From: Ursus arctos
Lineage: Eukaryota > Chordata > Mammalia > Carnivora > Ursidae
NCBI RefSeq assembly: GCF_023065955.2
Contig: NW_026622852.1
Span: 11,548,423-11,612,422, forward strand
Direction: 5' to 3'
Length of the DNA stretch: 64,000 nucleotides
Within the stretch, counting starts at the first letter, position 1. Each line of letters opens with the position of its first letter. Under the pieces are notes generated by a model. It had not been told where the DNA came from and made no database searches. It was given only the letters and a program-made list of their open reading frames with translations. The position numbers and the translations under genes are program-made. Shown here piece after piece: positions 24,690 to 35,489 of the stretch.

Positions 24690-25380
24690 CATTATATCTC
24701 TGTTAGGAGTTCAACTGAGCTGGAGAGAGGTGAGCTGCCAGGTGTCTATGTAGCTGATTTAAGATAATAAGCCAAAATGAAAGTTAACAGTCAAGCCTGT
24801 AATCACTTACTATATAAGCAAGAGGCTGAAGTGGAGAAAGTGACAACTCCCTCTGTTCTGTCTTCCGCCTGGAATGGCACACCAGTTGAGGATCCCATGG
24901 ATCAGCATAGACAGAGATGTCGTCTTACAGCCAAAGGAGCCCTGAGCTAAAGTCTCTTGCATTGTTATGACCTGGGTCTTGGGGGAGAAAGATGGGGAAG
25001 GCTGGGAGAGGAAAAGTACTGTGTCCTGAGTCAGATGGAAGAAAAATGTCTTTAAGTTTACCTCCACGTGAGCCACCAATAAGGCACTTGAAGAAGGCCA
25101 CCAATCAGGAGGTTTCACATGGAAGCCTAGTGGAGACACCCAAGCTAGGAACACAGATATGCATAAGAATGTGGTTGGCCAGGGGGAACCTGAGCCCTTG
25201 ACTATAACTCCCTTCCAGGACCACAGTCCATTGGCCGTGTACCAGGTCTGGCTGGGGAGGGCAGCTTTCCCTTACGGGGCATGCCAGATAAAGCATGTAA
25301 TACCTATGATCAGGCCTGAAAAATCAATGATAGGATTAGGTTTGGAGCAGGAATCCTCAATCTTTACCACAAACTCACGA
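24690..25380. other. GC-richer intronic stretch of unknown origin
   Basis: Distinctly richer in G and C than its surroundings. It has two CCACCAAT boxes 26 bp apart (25073-25080 and 25099-25106), a TATATAAG at 24812 and an ATTGG at 25227. No frame over 114 codons and no protein I recognise. It may be an LTR fragment or a regulatory region. Confidence 0.35.
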
Positions 25381-26345
25381 GTATGTTCATAAAAACAGTT
25401 TATGGTATTCTTCATTGAAAGATGAAGGCTTGTTTGTTAATAAAAGAATGAAACAAACATGTGAAAACTCATTTACAAACAACAGCAAGCATTTTTTTTT
25501 TCTTTTTGTATGTGGGTGTGTGGATTGGCTGAAGCAGTTCTCCTTGCTGTGTGTCATCTGGTCCAGCTCTTTTCTCAGCCTGCAAGTAGAGTTTACTTCT
25601 GTTGCACGTGTCTATTTCTTGGCTACCAAGGGACAAGTATAAACAGAGCCTCTAAAGCCTAGATTTAAAACTGGCACATTGTAACTTCTGTCCACATTCT
25701 TTGGCTAAAATAAGTCATTTTATTAAATACAGCTAGCAACAATTCATATGTCTTATTTGTATGAGTTTCTGTGGAGGGTTGTGGGCGTATTTCAGACTTG
25801 TTAGGCCCTCACCCGTAAATTTTCTAGAAGTCCTTTTTTCCAGCTGCAAGTATCTACTAAGTATCACATATTACTTTCAGAGATTGTCAGAAACAGGCAT
25901 GACAGTCACACCCAGAGGCCATGTCTTAATGTGAATATCTTGGATTTGGCTTGTCCTGCCAGTGTGTCAGTGGTTGCTCCTTTGATATGGTGAGAAACAC
26001 TATCATTTCCAACCCTGAAAGTACTGGAACACATGTACTTCTATATGCCTGTGGCTGCTCCTTTCTGAGCTCAGTTCTTTCCTCTAGAACCTAGTCAAAT
26101 AGAGCCATAACAACCAATTCATTCTACAATGGAACTTCCTCACTCATTGTTACAAATTTACGAGCTACACTTTTTGTCTTCCATGGTTTGTCAGATGGCA
26201 GTTTGCCAAGTGTTTGCCACTACATAACATGGGTCACCATTTTCTCAGCTCCTGGAACATTCTTTGGCACCCACCACCCAGTCGTTAAATCAGTGCCACA
26301 TAATTTAGGTTTTTATCATAGCAGCATTCACTTCTCGTTATCAAC
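25381..26345 (+). other. CNTLN: CNTLN intron, nothing recognised
   Basis: No supported gene or repeat. Confidence 0.5.
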
Positions 26346-26780
26346 TTCTGTACCTGACAGCTTTTGCTACCGTATAAACAACCATGAAATTTCAATGACT
26401 TGCAATAATATACGTTATTTTTTTGTTGATGGTTTCTGCAGCTCAGCTGGAGCCAATGTGCTTCAGGCTGCAGTTCTGTTGTTTGTCTGGAGAATATTGG
26501 GCTCAATATCTCAGGCCCAGGGTGAAGGAGCCAGTGACTATCTGGACATATTCTTTCCAAAGCAGATACTGGAAATTTCCACAGGAAGAGGAGAAATACC
26601 CAAGTTCTAGGTTTATAACAGGCACATTCTTATCTATAGCCACATTCCTTTGGTCAAAGCAACTCATATGGCCAAGCTCAACATCAGTGGAGTGGGGATC
26701 TATACTCCACCCATGACGGTAGAAGAGAATGACTAATAATTGACCATAGTGTGATATCAAAGTATAAACCAAAAGCATTT
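26346..26780. repeat. Probable old interspersed repeat, family unassigned
   Basis: 'CAGCTTTTGCTACCGTATAA ... TTCTGCAGCTCAGCTGGAGC' resembles common mammalian LTR/DNA repeats beginning with a 'GCTGCCATAACAAA'-like phrase. Not secure. Confidence 0.35.
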
Positions 26781-26784
26781 GCTG

Positions 26785-26870
26785 TTTTTCAGGTACCTAC
26801 TGCTCAAAATCATTAGTACACCAAAGCGGCATATTTTCGGGTGGCGTATCCTGCAACCCCTCATAATAAT
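26785..26870 (-). repeat. Possible fragment of the same or a related LTR family
   Basis: The minus strand starts near TGAGGGGTTGCAGGATACGC and continues 'CACCCGAAAATATGCCGCTTTGG', resembling the start of the LTR at 55380-56072. Short and diverged. Confidence 0.3.
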
Positions 26871-28872
26871 AGATTTTTTAAAATAACTTGAGAAAATAGC
26901 TAAAAGAATCTACCAGGAGGGGAAAAAGTTGCGGAAGAATTTAATTTGTTCATATGATCTAAGAGAATTAAGAGAAAAGAAAAACATAGAAGGAAGGATA
27001 AGTGTGAACAATTATAAATAAGCAGTGTTAAAAGTTAAAAAGTGGAGAGGGAAGAACCCCCTGGGAAAGAATATAAGTCAGAATGAATTTTTATAATAAA
27101 AATAAAAGGAAGGCATTTAAAACCAAAACATTAGAAATAAATCTCCAGCAAGGGGAACATGTGCTCACACATCCAACATAGGACAAAAATAGAACCGCAT
27201 ATTTCTGACTAGGACCTCTAGGTTCATTTCTCAAATCCTGAGATCCTTAATGGGAGGAGAATCAAGGGACAGAGTGGGTTCCTTGTTCCCCTCTATCACT
27301 TGGGCCTAGCTCCTTGAATATTCTTTATAAAACTGTGAAGGTGAGAAGCTAAAGTTTTCAACAGAAAAGCACAGGTGAACATGGTCAACCCGTCCACCAG
27401 TGGACTTTGCACACACCCAGGAACACAAGGCAGCAATCAAATTCATTTTTAAATCAGTCTTCGGCATTTGTTTTATTGGAATTATTTTGCTATTTTTAGC
27501 ATTCTGTGCTCTTTGATTAGAAATATTTTCTTCTTATTTTTAAGAATAAATATTTCACTTAGAACTATAGCAGATATTTAAATGACTTGAACAGCTGAAT
27601 TGTATTTGCATATTATTTCTATACTGCTGAAAGAGTGTTGTAAATGAATTCAGCACCATGGTGTTAGGGGACTAGAAAAAGAAACTTGGGAACCAATAGA
27701 TTATTATCAAGGTAAAGGTACATATTCCCCAGGTGGCAAATTCTACCTATTCTAGCTTTTATTATCCTTAGGATAGTGTTCTATTTATTTCATGAGTACA
27801 GAAGTTTTAATTGGATATGTCATGTTTCAAAGACAAAAGAAATGCCTAATTCACTCTAACAAACTTGTTAGTCACTGTTTATACCAAGAGGATTTCTAAT
27901 CTACAGAGAATAATATTGTTTTCTTTTTCCTTTGTTGATAAATCAAAGTTTTACACTGACCTACAGCAGCCAAGCATACTTTAAAGCAAAATCACCTCAG
28001 TCTAATACAGATACATATCCTTTTAGCTTTATGTATTCTTTTTTGCCCTTCTTTTGATTCTTTAAGAAATGTTGTATCCTAAAAATAATTCAGTAAGAAA
28101 ATATTAAATTTGTCACAATAATTTATTTGATTGGAGAACATTTATTTATGTTTTAATGTATTTAAATTTTAATAGTATTAACTGAAATTTTATGATTTTT
28201 TTTCCCTTTAATTTTGACACGTTGCTTGTACATTTTTGCTCAGTTGAAAAGGTTTTGGTAGTCACAGACATGGTCAGTATAGGAATTATCTGTAGAAACA
28301 ATTTCACCTGTTATCTGGGTTTCTGTGTGTTATATAAAGTGACAGTTTTTCTGGAAATGTGATTTTTATGGTTTATTCTGCCCAGTGCATGATCTTTTAC
28401 CTGAAAAAAAGGTGGTGGTAGGGGCTGTTACAGTTTCAATCCACCCTAATTCAGTAAGTGTTTGCTTTGTTCAGCAATCCCTCTGATCCTCCTGGCAGGG
28501 AACAAGATCCAGAGAACAAAACTAGTAGTGACTATAGATAAGAAGGCAGCGAATTCTGCTTTTAAGGCAAAGGGGGAATAGTCTACAAAAGAATGAAAAT
28601 AGGAATAAAAGTATAGCATTGTTAACCTGAAGATCTGTTGTACCTTTGAAAGTCTTACACTGGGGGAAAAAAAAGACGACACTACAAAGGTATGTAATTA
28701 TGTGATTGAAAATCTTGGAAAAGGTCACCATTTAGTTCCCAGCCATATACTTGACAATAAAATAGACTGGATTATTCATAATTGAGAAACTTAGAACCCT
28801 TTTCCTTAAAATGACAGGACGGTGTTTCAGCAGTATATGAGGTACCATAATATATTATTTATTCTCTCCCAG
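26871..28872 (+). other. CNTLN: CNTLN intron upstream of exon c
   Basis: Unique-looking. 27120-27440 is slightly GC-richer. Ends with the exon c acceptor. Confidence 0.55.
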
Positions 28873-28964
28873 AACAACTCTGTAGATACGGTGAAGATGA
28901 CGGGGTCAAGAAGAGTACTCCAGAGAAGAATGGGAAAGAAATGTCGGAGCAGACATTGCAGAAG
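28873..28964 (+). CDS. CNTLN: CNTLN internal exon c
   Basis: 92-nt exon after a good acceptor (TTATTCTCTCCCAG). The first two bases complete a glutamate codon begun in the preceding exon; the frame then reads QLCRYGEDDGVKKSTPEKNG and ends ...EQTLQK in phase 0 at AAG|GTAGTC. The segment is short, hydrophilic and lysine/glutamate-rich, linking two coiled-coil blocks. It is too short to be found by ORF length alone; splice signals, phase and resemblance to centlein identify it. Confidence 0.9.
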
Positions 28965-30483
28965 GTAGTCTAATCTTTAAAGATATTGAGCTGAGGAAGT
29001 TAAATCTGAATTTTAACATAAAGGATTATATTTTAAAACGAGGGCTCATGAACTTAAACCTTGTGTGAATCCTTAATTTAAATTCATAATTCAAAATCAT
29101 TCACTTGCCAAAATGGGTTAAAAAAAATCAATGTTAGTGAAATAAATGTGGAAACACTTGTGCTTCTGTTGACATAGATTAAAAATATCTTCAAAGATGA
29201 AATGAAGAGAATGACAATGGAAATTATAAAAATTTATACTATATGTGCTTATTAGTTATAACTTAGCAGTTTAACTTTAAAATGGGACATGATGAGACTC
29301 TGTTATACTTCAAAAAGCATATAGATTTGCAATATTTGAACTATTAAAACTGAGCATAGTTTTAGCTTCAGTGAATTAAAATGGTAATATGTTTATAATT
29401 TAATTTTAAACTTAAAAATATACATAACTCATCTCATTTTAGATAGAAATTTATGCCCATATAATTTAGGATTGCTCTCCCTGTTTTAATAGAACCACTC
29501 ATACGAACCCTGCAGTCACTTTACAACATGCCTATAATTAACAATAAAATGTTCTTTAAAAATCTTAACATTTATCTTTATAATTTTATACTTAATTCAT
29601 ATTTTTATATATAAAAACATTCTTATCAAGATCTATTAAGTTGGCTTGGTTGCATTTTAGCACTTGTTGTTGTTAAAAAGAAAATATTCTTTAAGGTTTA
29701 TCCTTAAACCTGGTTGTCATTTGCTACACTGGATACTTAGATAAAGCTGGAAATACACAAATATATAAACAAAAATAATAATGTGGCTACTTATATTTCT
29801 TGCATCTGTGACTTGACTTAGAGGAAATCTAGTGACTTACAACAGAAGATGTGGTCCCTTCCAGTTCTAACACTCACCATACGTCAGGTAATAAAGGCTG
29901 TCATCTCATTACTGAATAACATATATCAGGTTAACACAATAACATACAGAACAAGAAATGCTCACATTCATTTATCTTAAGGGTAAAATGAGTAATTAAA
30001 ACATGCATTATCAGCTGGAATGTCAGTTTGCACTAGCTTATCTTCTTTGTTTCAGAGCAACATTTTTGTTTGCTGGGGTTTCTGTAATTTTTCTCTTTAT
30101 GGCTATATAATTGTATACTACTACCTACTAATTTCTTAGGGTAGAAACCCTAAAGAAATCCATTATTTCATTCCAACTGCCATAAATGGCTACTACAATA
30201 GTGGATCCAGAAATCCATTTTAAGTCCTGAAAAGCCAAGAGGAATTATTTGCATTGGACCATAACTAATTTGTCACTTTTTTTTTATATTAACCTAATGC
30301 AGTTGTATGAGTCACGATTTAACTTCTTTTAGTTGAGTTTCCTGATTTTAAAAGCATGTATTGTAAAACTCTTTCAAAATAGGTTTAAAAGATAGCAACA
30401 ACATGAAAACAATATTTGTTTACATAGTAGAAATAAAACATACAAAATTATTTTTTTAATAATGTATTAACATTTCACACTGT

Positions 30484-30620
30484 CGTGGCATGAATTGAGT
30501 CCCCCCTCACCCAATTTTATTATGTCAAAGTCCTAATTCCCGTTATCTCAGAATGTGACTCTATTTGGAGATGAGGTCTTCAAAGAGTTAATTAGGTTAA
30601 AATGAGATTGTTGGGGTTTA
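30484..30620 (+). mobile_element. MaLR-like LTR fragment
   Basis: 'TGGCATGAATTGAGTCCCCC' followed by 'TTATGTCAAAGTCCTAATTC' and 'CAGAATGTGACTCTATTTGG' matches the start of MaLR/MLT-type LTRs. Only the first part is present. Confidence 0.5.
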
Positions 30621-31364
30621 AACTACCCACTCTGTGGTATTTTCTTATGGAAGCCCTAGCAAAGTATTACACTTTACAAAGTCAAGTGTTTTATTTCAGT
30701 TTTGAAAGGAGCCATCTTTTTTGGTAAATTATTTAAATGATCAGTACTGGAGGAAAAGTATGCACTTGAGTTGATTTACAGACAAACCAAATGCCTTTAA
30801 CAAATCCCTAGACTTTCCTTCTCAAATATATGTTGAAATTTTCCTTTCTGTTTCTGGAGGCTTAACATCACTTTAACAGTAATTTTTAAGAGTATATTTT
30901 GAATAACATTTTAATATGTGCTATGGGCTTTCCTTTTTTCAAGTCTTTAGAAGTAGTGTCTCTGTTTTGTTATTTGTCCTCCATTTTAAACTTAAATGCA
31001 AATAATTTTGACTAGTTTTTATGATTGAACATGGATTCACATTAGACAGTTAACAGACTTAAACATTTTAAATGTAACAGGCTTTAAACAGACACTTTTC
31101 CAGTGGTACATAAAATTTTCATGAGTTGTACCCAAACTTAAATGGATTTTAGTCAAAAGAAAAAGGTAATGCTAATTTCCAGAACTGAAATATCATATTC
31201 AAGATGTTTGTTACATTTGTTCATAACATGTTGATTTAATGGCTAATTCAGCAATATTTAGTGCAAGTAATTATTTTTCAGCTCAAGTAATTTTATTAAG
31301 TAGCTGTTATGGATTAATAATAATAGAGACATTAATGATGATGGTGATGGTGATGATAAACTGT

Positions 31365-31545
31365 TTAGACCTGACTGTCTACCAGGAACTGTGGTGTATG
31401 ATCGTATTTAATACTTATAATCTGCAAGACAAGTATTACTATTCCCATTTCACAAATGAGGAAACTTTAAAATAGGTTAAATATGTTACCAGGTTAAGGT
31501 AACCTGAGCTGGAAATTAGATAGAGACCAGAACAAAATTTAATTT
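31365..31545 (-). repeat. MIR SINE, antisense
   Basis: 'CCCATTTCACAAATGAGGAA' followed by 'AACCTGAGCTGGAAATTAGA' is a reversed MIR core and 3' part. Confidence 0.65.
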
Positions 31546-32537
31546 CCCCAAGACTACACTGTTTCTTAATATTTTTATATCACCACTGTCAAAATCAATT
31601 AAAAAAAAAGAGGTGTAATCGCTTATTTGCACAAAATAGATTTTAAAGTATACAGTCTAGTCTAGTTACTCCATCATGGAATCTAACATGGTAAAATATT
31701 TTAAAATATATATGTGGAAAGTATACTGTTGTTTGCAATGATTATAACCACTAAGAAACTGAAGAGATTGTAAAAAGGTTATATTCCTTATTTTGTAGTA
31801 TTTTTTATTAAATAGAGAATAAAATTTGGCATAGAATGATTTTGAAAAAGTAAGCGGTTTTCAGCCATAGTTCATGTGTTCTTGAACACTGTATTTTTTT
31901 GTCATTTTATCCAGCTCTTCAATAAAGTATTTGCGCTGTAAAGGAACAATAGAATTTCTCTTGCAAAAATACACAGAGGTCTGCAATAGTCTCGTACAAA
32001 CTCTTTCATATATCTCTATTCCAGGTCAAGAGTAAGCCCTATAAATACATAGGTCTAACAGTAGGTGACTATATCATACTATAGAATTGCAAATTTAAAT
32101 TAGATGAGATTCTTAATATTTGTGTTGGGAAGTATCCATGTCCTGAGACAGGATAACCAATCGGTGAAGTCTGCTGAATTAAATGAAGGAGGTTGACCTC
32201 ACAAGAAGAATAGGGGGTGCAGAAGGATAGGTGAATCAGAAAAGACTGAATATTATGTTTAGAAAACAACTTACATCTTCACCACCATAACTAAGTCCAG
32301 TAAACTGGAAAGCAGTAAGAATATGCATAAGTTTCATCTTGTAGATTTCTGGAATATTTTAAGTTATTGGTTGTCAATACATCAAGTTTGTTTCTCCTTT
32401 GAAGAATTGTTTTAAAAGTAAAAATGAGTCCATATAGTGTTCCAGTCATTTAGGTTTCTTGCTTGACCCCAGTTCTTTGTTCATTTCCATATGTATCTGG
32501 GTAACTCTTCCCTATAGGGCTTGTAGAAGAGTGTGAG

Positions 32538-32735
32538 GGGCACAAAATCTTGAATTTGAATCCCATTTCAAAGCAGGAAATGTTTACCTCTCTGAATTAT
32601 TTAAGTTTTCAGAGCCTCTATTTCCTCCTCTGGGAAGATAATTATTGGCTGTACTTACTTCACATGGTTTTGAGATGATCTGAAGAGATCATGTTTATGA
32701 AACCGTCTTGTAAATGGTAAACTACTTTACAAACA
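32538..32735 (+). repeat. MIR SINE, sense
   Basis: Order of 'TTGAATCCCATTTC', 'GAGCCTCTATTTCCTCCTCT' and 'GATAATTATTGGCTGTACTT' matches MIR. Confidence 0.65.
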
Positions 32736-33470
32736 ATATTGATTGTTTATTTTTCAAGATTTCAATTGAGATCAACTCCTCCTTGCCAGTGCCTTTCTTT
32801 CCAAATAATTTTTGAAATTTCTTCAGGTCATATGTTTTCATTTCTATGTCCTACAATGCGAACAATGTTTATTGAAATAAATGAATGCAATCTTGGAATA
32901 ATTGTAATTTTAAGTTGTTAGACTTTTTTTCAGTAAATGTTTCTTTATTGTATAAACTAAGGACCTCATGACTACTAAAATTGCATTTTTCTAATTTAGA
33001 ATAAAGCAGCCTTGGTAGATTATATTTTATATAGGTAATCATTTTTTTCATATGATTGTTAGATATTGAAGAAAATTGTTATTTTATTAATAAGTTTCTC
33101 TATGTATCTATTTTTAGACTTTTTGTATAAATTGCTTTTCTCTGAAAATATTTTTCACAATAATTGACTATGTAGCTAAAGCATTTATCTCAGAAAACTC
33201 TGCAAAGTTTATTAGCATACTTAGTTCTGTATCACTTTGTGTAGAATTTTAACTTCTTTTGCCATCTGTCCTTTATTCAACAGATGTATTATTGCATTTT
33301 ATGATGTATTTATCTATACCGCCTTAGAATTATTTAGAAATTAAGTACTTCAGATTTATTTTGTCCTTGTGCTAAGTGTAATTTTACTTTCATAAATTAG
33401 AAATGATAAAAAATATACAGCAGGTTATGGTTTTGGATTTTTAAAGGATAAATTAAACTCTTCTATTTAG

Positions 33471-34006
33471 GTCATTGAATTGGAAGATCGGCTAAAATCT
33501 TTTGAGAAAGGGTCAAGAAAAATAAAAGAAGGGAATAAAAAATTAATGAAAGAAAATGACTTCCTGAAATCCCTCTTAAAACAGCAACAAGAAGATGCAG
33601 AGGGCAGGGAAAAAGAACTAGAACAGCTACAAAAGGGGAGTAAAGAAGTAGAAAAAGATAAAGCTGAACTTCAGGTAAAAATCAGTGAGCTGGAGAGAGA
33701 AGTCACTTCCCTAAGGAGACAAGTGGCAGAAGCTAACGGGTTGAGAAATGAAAATGAAGAACGGATGAATTCAGTGGAGAAATTGCAGCATTCAGCAGAC
33801 AAAGCTAAATCTGAGGTGGCCACCACGGAAGTGAGATCTGGACAATACGATTGTAAGACAACCACTACCAAGGTTAAATTTAAAGCCGCGAAGAAAAAGT
33901 GCTCTGTGGGTCGTTACCACACTGTTCTCAATCACTCCATCAAGGTTATGAGCAATGTGTTTGAGAACCTCAGCAAGGACGGCTGGGAGGATGTGAGTGA
34001 AAGCAG
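33471..34006 (+). CDS. CNTLN: CNTLN internal exon d (large coiled-coil exon)
   Basis: 536-nt exon, the largest of the gene here. Acceptor CTTCTATTTAG, donor AG|GTAAGG (phase 2). The first roughly 110 codons are classic coiled coil: VIELEDRLKSF, ENDFLKSLLKQQQEDAEG, LQVKISELEREVTSLRRQ. A basic, low-complexity part follows (TTTKVKFKAAKKKCSVGR), then a compact conserved-looking stretch, HSIKVMSNVFENLSKDGWED. The open frame is uninterrupted. This exon carries the strongest single match to centlein, so it anchors the gene call. It sits in a comparatively repeat-free part of the window. Confidence 0.95.
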
Positions 34007-34958
34007 GTAAGGCTCTCATTAACTTAGCTCTGTGGTGGGGACACTGTGCATATGTAAAGCACCAGCAAATGGAGATTGAATTTCAACTACTGTCGATTTG
34101 GTATTCAGAAAAAATACTGTCAGATCCTTTGAAATATCTTGGGAGGTCTTGTTCTGAGCTTATTGACTGAAATTTGCATGCAAAATTAGCCACAACTGCA
34201 TGAGTATTTGAATAGGTGCCAGGAAACCCAAAAGAAGGCAATGCTTGATTTCTTCCAGTGATGCTATTTTCATGCAGTCATGAGGCTTGAAATTGACAGT
34301 TTGGCAGGTTGATTTAATTTGCTGGCCCTTTGCATATTCACCACTGACAGCTAAGGATTCCCAGGCAAGCCTACTAAGTCGGTTTAGTTATCTTGTGACA
34401 TGCCAACCTGGGAGGAGAAACATTTTTCCCCCTTAATTTAGTTAGATAAATTTTGAATGACCCATTTCAGCTTGTTACCAGATGTCTACAAGCTGTTTAA
34501 CATCCTTTAAATTAAGAACCATCTTCACTAATTATTTCATGTATGTATTTATGCAAAGTCATTGTACTAACTTTAATTGAATGGCGGTTAAAAATTAGTT
34601 CTTTAAAGTTAAAGCTCTATAAGTTCCTAGTCCTAAGTTATATAACACCTAGTGAACAGCAACAGGAGAATACTAAAAATCTATAATATTTCTTTTCCTT
34701 ACCCCTGGCTGTACATTCGTATACATACTTGAAGCACATCAGTAAAACCACAAAGGCAAATGGATAGTAGAACACATCTTTTTATACCCAGGTAATAGAG
34801 AAATTGAGTGTTGCCAGAATTGCTAACAGACAAATCGAACAATTTTCCATAATTCTGTCTTGTTTTGTAATGGCACATCTTTTCTTTTCTTTTTCCAGTT
34901 TTTTTTTTTTTTAATCCCCAAAAGAGATCTGTTTTAGATTTGGGATGTCTCTGGATAG
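34007..34958 (+). other. CNTLN: CNTLN intron after exon d
   Basis: Starts GTAAGG. Unique-looking up to the ERV edge at 34959; T run near 34899-34912. Confidence 0.6.
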
Positions 34959-35489
34959 TGTAGGGGTGGAAGGCTTTTCCCTTCTTTCTTCCCTTTGAGG
35001 TTCCTTGGCTGGTTAATAATGAAATTGATATAAGACAGATTAATAGGAGGAAAACAAAAGTTTAATAACATGCATACCTCCTGTCTACATGGGAGAGATC
35101 TGGAAAAACTGAGTAACTCCCCCAGATGGCCAAAACTATCACTTAAATACCATCTTCAGCTTAAGACAAAAGAAGATGGGGTCAGAGAGTCAGTTATGGG
35201 AGGTTATCAGGAAAAGTGCAGTAAATAAGGGGGAAGATTGTTATACAGATTTAATTGTCTTCTTTATTTACAAGAATTTTTAGAGCCTTACAGTCATCCA
35301 TTTCTTCCTGGTACAAGGAGGGTGACACACTTGCAAATGGAGATTTTCCTTATACATGTAAATGTCTCTTACAAAAAGGTAACTTCTACTTGATTTTCAG
35401 AACTTGTCCTATGTTTGCAGTTTCTTAAAAGTAATTCTTATGGCTGAGATACATTTTGGGATGGCAAATTCTGTTCCCCTGTAATCCCA
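34959..35489 (-). repeat. 3' LTR of the ERV remnant
   Basis: On the minus strand it starts TGGGATTACAGGGG and ends CCACCCCTACA, so it has TG...CA ends. It aligns by eye along most of its length with 41403-41829 and 55380-56072 (shared landmarks: GACAGATTAA, 'AGGAGAAAA', 'CTTCAGCT', 'TTATCAGGAAAAG', 'TTCCTGGTA'). A purine-rich stretch lies just upstream on the minus strand (35490-35515), where a polypurine tract would be. Confidence 0.7.

Larger units (their letters stand above)
28965..33470 (+). other. CNTLN: CNTLN intron between exons c and d, repeat-poor
   Basis: 4.5 kb with no carnivore SINE and no recognised L1; only a MaLR fragment and two MIRs are seen. Confidence 0.6.

Noticed and set aside
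24810..25154. 114-codon minus-strand frame
   Set aside because: No recognisable domain or splice context; kept only as part of the unexplained GC-richer stretch.
26188..26778. Frames of 91-140 codons on both strands
   Set aside because: Probably chance frames in an old interspersed repeat; no protein family recognised.
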